Origin: Lineus longissimus
Lineage: Eukaryota; Nemertea; Pilidiophora; Heteronemertea; Lineidae
Assembly: GCF_910592395.1 (NCBI RefSeq)
Contig: NC_088322.1
Location: 3,938,175 to 4,002,174, forward strand
DNA length: 64,000 nucleotides
Reading direction: 5' to 3'
The position numbers were made by a program, and so were the translations under genes. Below the pieces are notes generated by a model. The model was not told the origin of the DNA. It made no database searches and saw only the letters and a list, made by a program, of their open reading frames with translations. Positions 18,183 through 28,700 of this stretch are shown here, piece by piece. Within the stretch, counting starts at the first letter, position 1. Each line of letters begins with the position of its first letter.

Positions 18183-19908
18183 GAAAGGTCACTACAATTA
18201 CAAGAGTACCAAATGGATCACTAAGGTTGAAAATGAAAATAAAAATCGAAAAAGACAGGCTACGTGGAAGATTTCAGATCATCCACCTGTTAAAAAATCC
18301 ATCACAAACATGGAAAATCTCGAAAAAAATCAAGACGTCTATTTCACAGTGAACCTAATCGAACAGGTTCGCGTGTACATGTTTAAAGCCACGTCGGAAC
18401 CGAGTTTAATAAACCGTGGATCCATTTGGGATAATAAAAGCAAAACTTGTGGTGACGGCGTTACTTATGAGAACGAAGACGCGTTCTTGAATTCGTGTGC
18501 CTCCTTTACGCAAAATTCATCCAGCAGACAAGTTATGTGCAGCAGAGATCCCAACGGTACTGCTACTGTGTATAAGGTGGCCCCTCGAAATTTAAACATG
18601 ACAGCCAATCTTGGTATGAATATCTGCGGTGAAGATGTGTTAGCCTCTAATTCCTCTGAAAATACCATCATCGGTGGTTATAGTGTGAAAACGAATAAAA
18701 AATCGTCCTCATCGACGAACAGCTGTTTAAAGTTTTTCAAAACCGATCCAAATCAGACTTTTCAAATCAATGTCAATATGAGTAAAAGCTACGAAGACAT
18801 GGTTCTTTTTACAAGAGCTGTATGTGCAAAAGACGGTTTGGCTGTACCACATGTTTCGAAAACCATCATGACCACGTGCTCCAGCACCATTTATGACCCT
18901 TTCATGGGAATAACCAATGAACAGTCATATACAGAAAGTTGCACAACACCACTTTTGGAAAAAGAAACATTTCACGCAGACAAACTGGTGGTTACCATTC
19001 CACACGAGAATTCTGATGGACAACACAATGTCAGTTTTAGGCGGAAAAAGGGCATGAAATCGAAATCAGATTCAACTTCATCAAATAATCATAATAATAG
19101 CAAGAGCAATGGTGGGGGACAGGGTAGACGGTCCAATTACGACGCTATGGAAGCCATACTGGACAATGATGAAGTTAGTATGGAAGTTGATGATTCTGAT
19201 AACGACGAAAATGAAGAAATCACTGGTTATACAGCAATATCAGAAAATAAGGAGCGAAAATCCAACAGTGTTGTTACCACAGGTGATTTGGTAGAGTTAC
19301 AATTCTTTCCGCGCTGCTGTAGAGTCAGTGGTCGGTCTAGTAACCAGTTTATGATTGTGATGTGTGAGTTGGTGAAAATGTTCACCTCCCCCACGTCCTC
19401 TGTCAAAATGGACATGTTCTTAGCCAACGTCAAGGCATACATGTCACACAAACTGGGAACACTTATATCTGCCGTAATGAACGATGTTATCGAATTCATT
19501 GCCTGGGACATGAAAACTCGCAAGTTAACACCGAAAATGCAAATGTACCTATTCGAAACGGTCGGCAAGGCAATTGTCGATCAAATCGAGTCAAACAGGA
19601 ATAATTTTTCCGAATATAACGTGACGAGTACTTGCAGACGCCCAGGTGGAATGAACACAGATATCAGCGATTACGAAAGCATAAGTTTAAAGTACAAAAA
19701 CCCTCGGACCAATTCGGAATTTCTGAACTCTTCTATCTTCGATACCGATTGTAATTTCTTGGACAAGTCAATCAAGAGGAAAACACGTTGCAAAGACATG
19801 TGCAAGAAACGTCTAAATCGTGCAGGTATCATTCGAAGATCAGAAGAGTCCACACTGAGATTCAAGAGAAACTTTGATATGGAACTACCAACAGAAGATG
19901 AAAAATGA
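18124..19908 (+). CDS. Main body of a frameshifted gene, unrecognised nuclear-type protein
   Basis: Open from 18124; the first ATG in frame is at 18310. If that ATG is the true start, the product has 532 residues. It contains several Cys, a Ser/Asn/Gly-rich basic linker (about 19045-19130), an acidic patch (EVDDSDNDENEE) and a Lys/Arg-rich C-terminus with a CKDMCKKRLNR segment. No enzyme motif seen. The upstream 68-codon piece in another frame probably belongs to it. The 3' side opens onto a 1-kb convergent spacer. I cannot assign a function. Confidence 0.6.
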   Translation: MLALASGQRIDVEHTNSLYKKGHYNYKSTKWITKVENENKNRKRQATWKISDHPPVKKSITNMENLEKNQDVYFTVNLIEQVRVYMFKATSEPSLINRGSIWDNKSKTCGDGVTYENEDAFLNSCASFTQNSSSRQVMCSRDPNGTATVYKVAPRNLNMTANLGMNICGEDVLASNSSENTIIGGYSVKTNKKSSSSTNSCLKFFKTDPNQTFQINVNMSKSYEDMVLFTRAVCAKDGLAVPHVSKTIMTTCSSTIYDPFMGITNEQSYTESCTTPLLEKETFHADKLVVTIPHENSDGQHNVSFRRKKGMKSKSDSTSSNNHNNSKSNGGGQGRRSNYDAMEAILDNDEVSMEVDDSDNDENEEITGYTAISENKERKSNSVVTTGDLVELQFFPRCCRVSGRSSNQFMIVMCELVKMFTSPTSSVKMDMFLANVKAYMSHKLGTLISAVMNDVIEFIAWDMKTRKLTPKMQMYLFETVGKAIVDQIESNRNNFSEYNVTSTCRRPGGMNTDISDYESISLKYKNPRTNSEFLNSSIFDTDCNFLDKSIKRKTRCKDMCKKRLNRAGIIRRSEESTLRFKRNFDMELPTEDEK

Positions 19909-20975
19909 CCACATATTTTTGATACACGATTTAATATAATTTCACAATATACTTCATATTTACATACAATTTTTGTCTTGTTGAATTACCAAATTTTTAT
20001 TGTTAAATTTCAGTTCACGAAAAGGAAGTTAGATAAACCCGATCCTTAAGGGGAAGTTAATTTATTACTCATCCTGTTGAAATTAATCTTATCTATCTAG
20101 GTCAACTAATTAGGTCACACAACTAATTAACATGATACAATCAATAACCAATTAATAAACAAACAACAATTTCAAATACACCACGAATATGGGTAAGTTG
20201 AACCCACTATGCTTAAAGTTGATTACGGAGTTAGTCTAAGTATAGGGAATGTACCAAATCTGACCAGTTTTCTATAGTAATGTATAGGAAACATTAGGGG
20301 AATCCCCGGAATTTACTACGCATAGGAACATGGTCTGAGCGAAACCGTGTTCGTACCTGCAGTAATTTTTCAAAGTCCACAACTCCCACAAAATAAGAGA
20401 TATTCGAATAAAAACTTGGTAAAAAAATAGTGAACAAAGTCTTCTGATTCCAATGGTACAGTTTATTTTGATGTAGGACCAATATATCAGGGGTAAATAT
20501 GGGCCACTAATGCTTTGCGTCGGCCCTGCCTTATTGTAAATATTTAATTTAGTAAATAAACATACATATACAATATGGGAGACAGTTGTCGAAGTTTAAC
20601 GTCCTGTTCAGACACTAAAATTACAATCAGGAAGTTGGGACTTAGAGAATTTTTCAAAAACACGAAAATAAGAAGATTGAAATTTGCTCGAAGTTCTGTT
20701 AATTTTCGCCAATAATAACTCAACAAATGTGGACTTGGACATTTTTTCGACACAGAAATTTGTTGTAGTTCAGTTAATTTTGGCGAAAATTAACTCAACA
20801 AGAAAAATATTTGTTCGGTAGTTCAGTTAATTTTCATCAAAATTAACTCAACAATTGTGGACTTAGAAAAATGTCAGTACTTACAAAACTATATTCCCAA
20901 GAAATATAACCCATACGAATTTAAAGTTTTAAAGTCTAAAAATACACACTCAAATTCACACAGTCAAATTTCTCT
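19909..20975. other. 1-kb convergent spacer: AT-rich tract, NF-kB-like palindrome, hairpin, E2F-like repeats
   Basis: Both flanking genes point into this spacer, yet it is long. 20040-20170 is AT-rich with repeated AACTAATTA words. 20297-20307 is the perfect palindrome GGGGAATCCCC, which matches the NF-kB consensus. 20326-20352 can form a 9-bp stem (GAACATGGT ... ACCGTGTTC). 20640-20860 carries repeated AGTTAATTTT(C/G)... near-palindromes with GTGGACTTAGAAA words. A replication origin or non-coding RNA promoter is possible but unproven. Confidence 0.5.
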
Positions 20976-22859
20976 CTACCGAATAACCACTTTTCGAAGG
21001 TTTTCCAGCTGAATGTCCTTCTCCTCGTCTGTCATGCCACATCGCTCAACCAATGGCCACATGATCTTAGTATAGTATTCCAGTTCACGGGCCTTGTTAG
21101 CCATTATACTCTGAATTTCGTGACCGAACACAAAAGAATTGTTTCTTATCTTCGTTGAAGTAGACAGAGTGTGAGTTACACTGTTGACACAGGCACCGTA
21201 CAGCCTATTGGAAACTTGTTTGTTGTTTTTGTACTTCCTTGCCTTGCCGGAACTCCTTTTCTCACCGGCAAGTCTTAGGTGCGGACGACTATCGAAAACT
21301 ATCTTTGCGGCAACACTGTCCCCCACAAAGTTCTTCTGCAAAAGATCCTTTTCAACATCGTAGTTGGTCAGAGTCTTTCGATAAAGTTTACATCCGAATA
21401 ATTGAATGATGATGTTTCGTTCGATGCACAACTCCCTGATCGTGGTATCCATATCTGCGAAATACTGAAGTGTCTGGGGTGTTAATGACTGGTGGTTAAG
21501 GCGCATAAGATTGCGAAGGTCGGTTCGAAGACACCTTGACACAAATTCACGATATCTCATGATAACACTTTCAGTATTGTAAACGTGTCCGATAAACTGA
21601 GAGTAGTCATCCACCTGATCGGAAAAATCGGGGCTGTAATTCGCTAACAACTCTTCAATCTCAAGATCAAACTGCTTTACGGTCAATAGCCACACAGCAC
21701 AAATGACACCAGAATAGAGAAACATCATTTCATCTAAACACTTCCTATCGCTCTCCATGTACAAGAGTTTGATCAAGTTTGCTCCGGGATGTTGTTCGAC
21801 TAAATCGTGCAACGCCTCTATACATTGCAAATCGACGTAACGAGCCTGATCAGATAATAGGAAAAAGAAAGGAATAAGAGTTGGCAGCGACCATTGATCT
21901 TCCTTGATTGCGAATTTAAACCTCCGTGGATCCACATGGCGAAGGTAAGTCAGGTACATATCGTCAGCTTGGGTTAGGATATCATGGACCATGGTATTCA
22001 CAGGGTCGCCATTTTCACCTTCCGATAATGTAGATGTCACTGCTGTGTCACCACCATTAACACGACGCCGTTTCCTCACTGAACGACTCTGACGTCTACA
22101 ATCGGCATTATTATAGGGCTCATATGGAACAGACCTGAATGCACGAACACACCCCACGTGTCCACGTTTAATTTTAGGCACACGGGGAGTAGGTGGTAAA
22201 CTGTAGAGAGAAAGTTGCTGCTTGTCCTTATCTGAACAGGCAAGTCCATTCGTAACGCACAAGGTAGACACATCTTTGATGAAACTACGGAGACAGACGT
22301 CACACTCCGTATCTCCGGTGATGGTAAGAGCCGGATTTGCTGGGTCGTATTCCTCGTGGTTAGAGTCCTGTGACGAATGTGGAGATCGATCCACAAGTTT
22401 TAGAAGTTCATTATCATCCTCTGCAGAAATTGTATGTTTCTGCGGTTGTTGTGTCAGCTGTTGAGAAATAGAAACAGAATGTTCGGCGGGTTGGTCAGTA
22501 GAGGGTTGGCCCATAACGACGTTTTGATGCGAAGATACCTGTTCATGTGGCACCGAGTTTGGTTGCGACGGCGCTGGGGCGATCGTCGTCGAAGCTGACA
22601 TCAGTTGATCCTGGAATGACTGCTGCTGCTGCTGTTGATACTGCTGTTTTTGATAAAGGTGCTGCTGCTGTTCGGCGCTTGATGTGGATGCAGAACTTGT
22701 CCGGTACGTGGTATAAGGCTGGTACCTGTTATGGTGCTGATGCATAGCCGACGTTTGGTAATGTGTTGGCTGACTGCTGGGTGGCGGCTGGCGATGTTGT
22801 TGTTGTTGAGATTGTTCAAGGTGAAATAACTTGGTAATAACGTCATGTGGCTGAGCCAT
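20976..22859 (-). CDS. Gln-rich regulator-like protein, unrecognised
   Basis: Start chosen at ATG 22859 because a minus-strand TATA box (22926-22919) would place transcription initiation between the two candidate ATGs (22904 and 22859). The product has 627 residues. The first ~180 are Gln/His/Ser/Pro-rich with long glutamine runs, typical of activation or scaffolding regions. Around residue 195 is a short Cys motif (ECDVCLRSF). After that comes a basic nuclear-signal-like stretch (RRQSRSVRKRRRVNGG, about 265-280). The C-terminal 330 residues are helical and globular with no motif I recognise. Probably a nuclear regulatory protein; function unknown. Confidence 0.6.
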   Translation of the reverse strand: MAQPHDVITKLFHLEQSQQQQHRQPPPSSQPTHYQTSAMHQHHNRYQPYTTYRTSSASTSSAEQQQHLYQKQQYQQQQQQSFQDQLMSASTTIAPAPSQPNSVPHEQVSSHQNVVMGQPSTDQPAEHSVSISQQLTQQPQKHTISAEDDNELLKLVDRSPHSSQDSNHEEYDPANPALTITGDTECDVCLRSFIKDVSTLCVTNGLACSDKDKQQLSLYSLPPTPRVPKIKRGHVGCVRAFRSVPYEPYNNADCRRQSRSVRKRRRVNGGDTAVTSTLSEGENGDPVNTMVHDILTQADDMYLTYLRHVDPRRFKFAIKEDQWSLPTLIPFFFLLSDQARYVDLQCIEALHDLVEQHPGANLIKLLYMESDRKCLDEMMFLYSGVICAVWLLTVKQFDLEIEELLANYSPDFSDQVDDYSQFIGHVYNTESVIMRYREFVSRCLRTDLRNLMRLNHQSLTPQTLQYFADMDTTIRELCIERNIIIQLFGCKLYRKTLTNYDVEKDLLQKNFVGDSVAAKIVFDSRPHLRLAGEKRSSGKARKYKNNKQVSNRLYGACVNSVTHTLSTSTKIRNNSFVFGHEIQSIMANKARELEYYTKIMWPLVERCGMTDEEKDIQLENLRKVVIR

Positions 22860-23233
22860 AATGCGTGTGTATGCTATGAAAATCGCGGAGAGAATGGTCG
22901 CCACTGGAATAATTTTCGTATTTATAAGATAAGGCTACGATACGAAAATTAACTGGACAAATTTTTGAAAATTAACTCAACAAATCTGCACTTGTACTTC
23001 AATATAACTGAACAAATTTGTTGGCGAAAATTAAATCAACAAATTTCCCCTAACTTCCGGGTTCATAAAAACAAGTCCACATAAGGGAGTTGGGACTTGT
23101 AAATTTTTCGAAGACAAAATATTGAAAACAGAAAAAATACACAAAATGTGCCGACGATTCGAGTTCGATATAATTTCACACAGAAACACAATAAGGTCTA
23201 CTAATGTCAAATCCGTACAGAAAATGTACGTTT
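22860..23233. other. Promoter region and E2F-like repeat spacer
   Basis: Holds the minus-strand TATA box at 22919-22926 and, at 22940-23040, several diverged copies of the GAAAATTAACTCAACAAAT element, one with TTGGCGAAAATTAA. ETS-like CTAACTTCCGGG is near 23050. Confidence 0.5.
22919..22926 (-). promoter_or_regulatory. TATA box (TATAAATA, minus strand)
   Basis: TATAAATA on the minus strand, about 60 bp before the ATG at 22859; it decides the start of that gene. Confidence 0.5.
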
Positions 23234-23842
23234 TCAAATTAGTTTATACGAAGTCACGTTACTACGGATTTCGGGTTTCTCTCCGGGGTACTTCTCCAGC
23301 AGTTGCATGGTGTGTTCGAGAATGAAATCCACTGACTGTTCTTTTTCCAACGTAGCGGGGTTATGGACCAAGGGGGCCTGTTCTTCTTTGATAACAGAAA
23401 GAGAATCCTGTAACTTTGAATCCTTGATTCATTTCATATCCAACAATTTCACGGTGCTGTTTCTGGTATACTTTCGATTTTTGTTCTCCTTGTGAAAAGA
23501 CACAATACCATTTCGTTCGGCGTCTTTGAAGTCTTTTACAAATTCATCATTCTGTGAATCGGTCACAGACACAGACAATTCCATTGGAGGCTTCAGAAAT
23601 AATCGAGAGCAAATCTGTGCACTGGCTCGACGATTATTGCCACTAAATTGAATCAATTCACCGCTGGTAAAAATTGTCTCGTTTAGTCGTCTCAAAACAT
23701 AGCCGTGTTTCTGAAAGCACTTGTAAATGCTCTTGGCCAAAGCAAATCGCCGTTGAAAACTGAGATTCTTATTCTGACACACTCGCAGATTCTGGGCTAC
23801 TGCGAAATAAACAGTCATCAGGTAGAAATATTTGTTTTCCAT
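23234..23842 (-). pseudogene. Unrecognised protein interrupted by in-frame TGA
   Basis: The minus-strand frame from ATG 23842 reaches TGA at 23431-23429 after 137 codons. It then continues in phase for about 64 more codons with coding-like sequence (a VIKEE SUMO-type site, a LEKEQSVDF helix) to TGA 23236-23234. The first part is basic and helical with several Cys. The upstream piece (24069-23818) overlaps it by 25 bases in another frame and carries a membrane segment. The whole 24069-23234 may once have been one membrane-anchored protein. Family not recognised. Confidence 0.4.
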
Positions 23843-24069
23843 AGAACGTATTCTGAAGAATTGTCTTGTAGCTTTGGTGTAGAGTGGGTTTTCTCCAATT
23901 CGACAAACAGGTGCAGGCGCTTTAGTGGGGTTGAAACGTCTGTAGTGCCTGTAGTACCCCTACTTCCATGGTTTATATTCACAGCAGATTGATATTGGAT
24001 GCATAATGCGCAGAATACAATCATGATAAACAGTCCATAGGACCACCACCTGCAGTTAAAGACAGCCAT
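23818..24069 (-). CDS. Small membrane-anchored protein or N-terminal piece of a broken gene
   Basis: An 83-codon frame. Residues 9-29 form a single hydrophobic segment (LFIMIVFCALCI) that would act as a signal anchor. It is followed by a Thr/Gly-rich stalk and an NSS glycosylation site. It ends a few codons into the overlap with the next minus-strand frame (from 23842), which looks like its continuation after an indel. No homologous family recognised. It could be a captured type II membrane ligand fragment, but this is only a guess from topology. Confidence 0.35.
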   Translation of the reverse strand: MAVFNCRWWSYGLFIMIVFCALCIQYQSAVNINHGSRGTTGTTDVSTPLKRLHLFVELEKTHSTPKLQDNSSEYVLWKTNIST

Positions 24070-24430
24070 CTTACAAATGTGTGCGTCTCAAACTGAATCC
24101 TAGATTATAATGGTTGTTCAGTAACCAACTTTTTTCACGTTTGTCAGGCTTGAGTACATGATTTATCCTCATTGTGTGTATACTATCATGTACTTTTTGT
24201 AAATGATCTTCTACGTGGAAACGTAGACGAACTTTCTCCCAGTGACTACAAGTGTCTGAAGGAACACTTGTATGCAGATTTAGCGTAGAAAGTCAGTATT
24301 ATATTTTGTATTTATCGTTGTATATACCACTATTCCAGATCTAATTCCATTAACCATTAATAATGCCGGTCTCCAATATGTGATTTGAGATGTCAAGTCT
24401 TTTTCGCTGCGCGCTACTTGTAAGTTGAAA

Positions 24431-25105
24431 ATGACATGCCATCAGGGATTGAAATTTGACGTTTTCACGAAACTAAAATTTTTCATATTTTCAGGTCTGA
24501 TCGTTTTGCTAACTAGTGAACTGCCTATTGTCGCCAAGTACTTGAGCGAAAAAATGTCAAGTGAAATTCATGAACGCACAGGTAAGAGTGTCTTACTTAC
24601 CATGATTGCAATTAGAGAACATGCTTCGCAGTATTACACAGGATTTACGAATTTTGTTATTCCAAAAGAACTCCACAGCTCAACCAAGTATAAAACAGTC
24701 AATGTTCCAAAAAGAAATAACTATTCAAATTGTTTGGATAAACCTGTCAACAACAAACTTTCTGTGATTAGTGTGCGCGATTCTGACTCTGAGCACTCTG
24801 AACATTCTTATACCACGGACTACAACGCTACATCTTCCAATGACACTGTGCAGCATGAACCTGTGCATGTTGAGCGTGTTGTGCCTGTTACTCTATCTAC
24901 TCCGTCTAAACCAGTCATGGTTTCAATGGCTACTCAAACAGACTCTGAAAATGACAAAGACACTGAAAATGAACCACGAGGAGTAAAAAGAACAAATTCA
25001 AAAAATGACTCTGGTTGTGAATGTAATTGTAACTGTTCGAAATCTTCTCCCAAGAAAAAGAAGAAATATATGATGTATGTTTTCGAAGTATCTGAATCCG
25101 AATAA
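24431..25105 (+). CDS. Repeat-encoded protein with C-terminal KKKKK/Cys tail; related to N-terminal region of the Ulp1 gene
   Basis: Frame from ATG 24431 (an in-frame ATG also at 24425). A donor-like GTAAGT at 24420 and a TTTTCAG acceptor at 24495 suggest the first ~22 codons may be intron and that the coding exon begins at 24496. Residues around GLIVLL...QYYTGF...HSSTKY align by eye with the region DLIMVT...EYYTGF...HSSTSY of the protein encoded from 48203, so the two share a domain. The C-terminal part is Ser/Asp rich, with CECNCNCSK, a run of five Lys, and an acidic end. The stop TAA overlaps AATAAA. Function unknown; probably a nuclear accessory protein. Confidence 0.5.
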   Translation: MTCHQGLKFDVFTKLKFFIFSGLIVLLTSELPIVAKYLSEKMSSEIHERTGKSVLLTMIAIREHASQYYTGFTNFVIPKELHSSTKYKTVNVPKRNNYSNCLDKPVNNKLSVISVRDSDSEHSEHSYTTDYNATSSNDTVQHEPVHVERVVPVTLSTPSKPVMVSMATQTDSENDKDTENEPRGVKRTNSKNDSGCECNCNCSKSSPKKKKKYMMYVFEVSESE

Positions 25106-25106
25106 A
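25101..25106 (+). terminator. AATAAA overlapping stop codon in repeat copy A
   Basis: The GAATAAAATG context is the same in all four copies; TAA 25103-25105 is also part of AATAAA. Confidence 0.55.
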
Positions 25107-25730
25107 ATGTATTTTCTATATTATATTACATTTATTTTGCATTTCTTCTAACTTCCTGTATTGATGCCTCTATCCTAACTTCCTCGTAGGTGTGTGTTTT
25201 TGCTAGGCATAAAGGCACGGACCATATTTGAAAAATTGGTCTTAAAAGTGGTATTTGAAACGGAAGTTAGGCCAATTTTTGGCGAAAAATGTATGGGAAA
25301 TCACTAACTTCCGCTTCAAATTTCATTTTCAAGGGGGGATCCATATGGTCGATTTGGATCCTCTCTTGAAAAATAGTACACGAACAGGAAGTTGTGAAAA
25401 CTCATATTCTAACTTTCCATAAATCAGCGGAAGTTGGAAGTGAAATTCCATGTCTTGTAGTGCTTTCGGAACTTTGGTGAAAATTAAAACAAATCTGTAC
25501 TTTGAAAATTTCACCCAGATATTTGTTCCGTAGTAGTTCAGTTATTTTTCGCCAATATTAACTGAACAACTGTGGACTCCGTAGTTGGAAAAATAAGTAT
25601 CTGACAAATACACCAACAATACATGTACAATAGTCAATTATTACACGTTTGGGCCACATAATACTTAGGCCCTTCAACAAGATACACCAAATGGGAAAAT
25701 TTGTTCAGTTAATTTTCGACCCAATATATG

Positions 25731-25738
25731 TATATAAG
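25731..25738 (+). promoter_or_regulatory. TATA box (TATATAAG) of the spliced acidic gene
   Basis: TATATAAG 30 bp before ATG 25768. An AGTTAATTTTCGAC half-element lies just upstream (25708-25720). Confidence 0.55.
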
Positions 25739-25767
25739 CGCAAGTACGATATCACACACAACTAATA

Positions 25768-28700
25768 ATGTCGTCAAGACGAAAGGACACCAGAAGTTAT
25801 CAACAACCAGCCGCCATGTCTGCTGTCGATTCCGAATCAAAATCAAGTTCCAAACGCAAGAATACAGACGAGCAACCACAGCCAGCAGCTTCGAAAAAAT
25901 CGAGAAGTAGGAAAGAGGTGACAAACGTCCAAGTGGTGGTTAATCGTATACCAGATGGTCCGAAATCACGAAAAGCAATCGACTCTGGTGCCAATGGTAG
26001 TGGCGGTGGATCGTCCAGGAGAGGTGGTAAGGGATCTGGGTCGTCGAAAAGCAGGTCCAAAGCTCGTGAACCTACCCCTGAGCCATCTGAAGACGAGGCC
26101 GAAGACGACGAGGATGAAGAGGCTGATACTGAGCAGTCTGATGGTGCCGAAGAGGAGGAGGAAATGGGAGTCGAAAACGGTAGCGAAGATGGTGATGGTT
26201 CTGAATCTGAAAATGATGGTTCAGAAAACAGTGGTCAGAGCAGTGACAGCGGTTCTGGTAGCAGTAGCAGCGAAAGCAGTGAAGAAAGCGATATCGAAGA
26301 CAACAGGCGCCGTAAACGTGTGAAAAGCAAGAAACAACGTAAAACCCCAGTGAAAAGTCGCCCTCAACGTTCGAGTAGCCGAAATGAACAGAATAAGCAA
26401 GAGGAGAAAGTTGCCACGAAGGAGAAGGCTCGTTCGAAACATCATTCGTCAAAGAGGTCGTCGTCGAAGGATAAAGCTACAGCCGCCGCCGCTATGGAGA
26501 AACAAAAGGATAAGGAAGTGGCCGCTAAAGTGATAGCTGCTGCAAAGGAACAGGAATTGGCTGCTGCGAAATTATCTACAACCCAAAAACAGCGCGAGAG
26601 GGGTGGTGAGAAGAAAAGCAAGGATAAACATCACGAAAGGCACAAAAAACACCACGAAAAACACCGGCATTCTGATAAGTATAGTAACACTGAGACCAAG
26701 GACAAACTTAGTCGTTGTGAAACACATACTATGAAACAAACTATTAACTCTGAACAGTCAAATTCACAATCGGATATAAAATCTAGTGTTGTTACTACTC
26801 CCGAGGAGGAAAAACAGCGATTCGAAGATGAAGACGCGGCAAATGCTTTAGTGAATTTGCAACAGCAGAAACCCGTTATAAAAACTGACGATTTTAACAT
26901 TGAAAATGAAGTGCTAGATTATGAGGATGTGCCCGAAAAGGATAACTCCAACCAGCCATGTGAGCCATTACAGGGAGAAAATGACGGAGGTGATGATGGT
27001 GAGGAGGAGAGGGAGGAGGACGGAGATGATGACGGCAACGAGACTGACGGCACTGGGGTGATGGATGAGAACGAAATAACAGAGCAGTCACAGTACCCTG
27101 AAGTCAAAGCAGGTAAGACATTTTCCATTTTTTTTATTTTCTGAAAAATTTCTAAGTCCAGAAATTTGTTCGTAGTTCAGTTAATTTTGGCGAAAATCAC
27201 CTCAACAAATGTGGACTTAGAAAATTTCACGCAAAAATTTGTTCGGTAGTTCAGTTATTATTGGCGAAAATTAACTCAACAAATGTGGACTTAGAAAATT
27301 TCACGCAAAAATTTGTTCGGTAGTTCAGTTATTATTGGCGAAAATTAACTCAACAAATGTGGACTTAGAAAATTTTAATCTGAAAATTAATTATTTTTTA
27401 AATAACTGTATTTCAGGTGACGAAAATGCTGATGCTCGACCTGTGGTATCCAACACCGACCAAGATGAAGTGGTATCTGCTGATGTTAGTGAAACAACAC
27501 CTCAAGTTGAAAATTTCCAACCCCCAGCTGCACCACCACCGTCACCAAAGACTCGTACGCCGACTGGATCACCCCGTGCGTCTCCGAATTCATCACACTT
27601 GTCTTCGCATGACCAGTATTTCAAGGACGAATACTCTCAAAACTGGGAGAAATGGTGTTTTGCTGGGAAGGATAGAACCAGGCTCTATGATCAGGATTTC
27701 CCAATACAACCTGAACACTTGTGTCGAAAATTCAGCGAAATTCACCAGCGTCAGGGCAGCGTATCGGATGTGAACAATTATAAGACTCACATGTATAGGT
27801 CACTAATGCAGGGACTACGCGTGCTCGTGTCTTCACTGGGCGATTTTGCCATGTGCGATTCTGATGAGACAGACATTGACATTCGAAAAACTTTAATGTT
27901 GCTCGCACTGAACGAACACAGGCACCCGTTCTTTGGTCGTGCCATGGGTTCTGAAGAAACTCTGATGGAGGTATTCGACGGTATCGCTGACGGTGATGGC
28001 ATGCGCGAGCCCATGTACGATCGTGTAACACTGAACGAATTTTCTCAGTACGTGAACATTGCAAAGTTTGATGTCTCTCGTCATGATAAGAGAAATCAAA
28101 GACTCGCCAAAATGCAACACGATGAACATACTCAGGGATTTATCGTTGGTTTCCTAGAACACATGAAACAGATGCTGAAAAAGAAAGACATCACGAAAGC
28201 TACGTACGATTCAACGGTATCTTTCTTAGACGGACTTACCATTCTGCCATTGGCGTATCTGACAATGTTGTTTCCAAATAAAGACATGAAAGTCTTTAAC
28301 CACTCCTTCACCCAGCGCCAATTAGCCATGTTGGATATTTCAGATATAAACAGTGTTGGACTGGAAATCGTGATCTTGCTCGAGGCCATTCTCCTGCTGC
28401 ATAACTGTGCGTATCCCGTGTACCAGTACGATAGCTTATGGCCTCATATCCAACCACAGTGTCAGTGTACTGTGCTGGGACTTAGCGGTACCCGTGCACC
28501 CACCTCAATGGAACATGTTATAAAGTTCATGGGTCTTCTGGATAAAATTATCACTTATGAATGTGACGTAAACAGTGGTAAATTAAATCGTGGTGATCGT
28601 GGTGTGAAAGAGGCCTTCAAGCTTCTTGTTGAAATGATCACAATGAACAGGATCATGACATTGTCCTACTCTCACAGTTCTCGATGTGAGAAAGTCGAAA

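Larger units (their letters stand above)
24378..25578 (+). repeat. Dispersed repeat copy A (full length)
   Basis: One of four near-identical copies (A here; B 37028-37929; C 39864-40790; D 53168-54489, inverted). It contains a short gene, a poly(A) signal fused to the stop codon, then about 470 bp of non-coding sequence rich in ETS-like words, a GGATCCATATGG...GGATCC segment, and the start of the E2F-like near-palindrome. A and D extend to the 5' end; B and C are truncated there. Confidence 0.85.
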
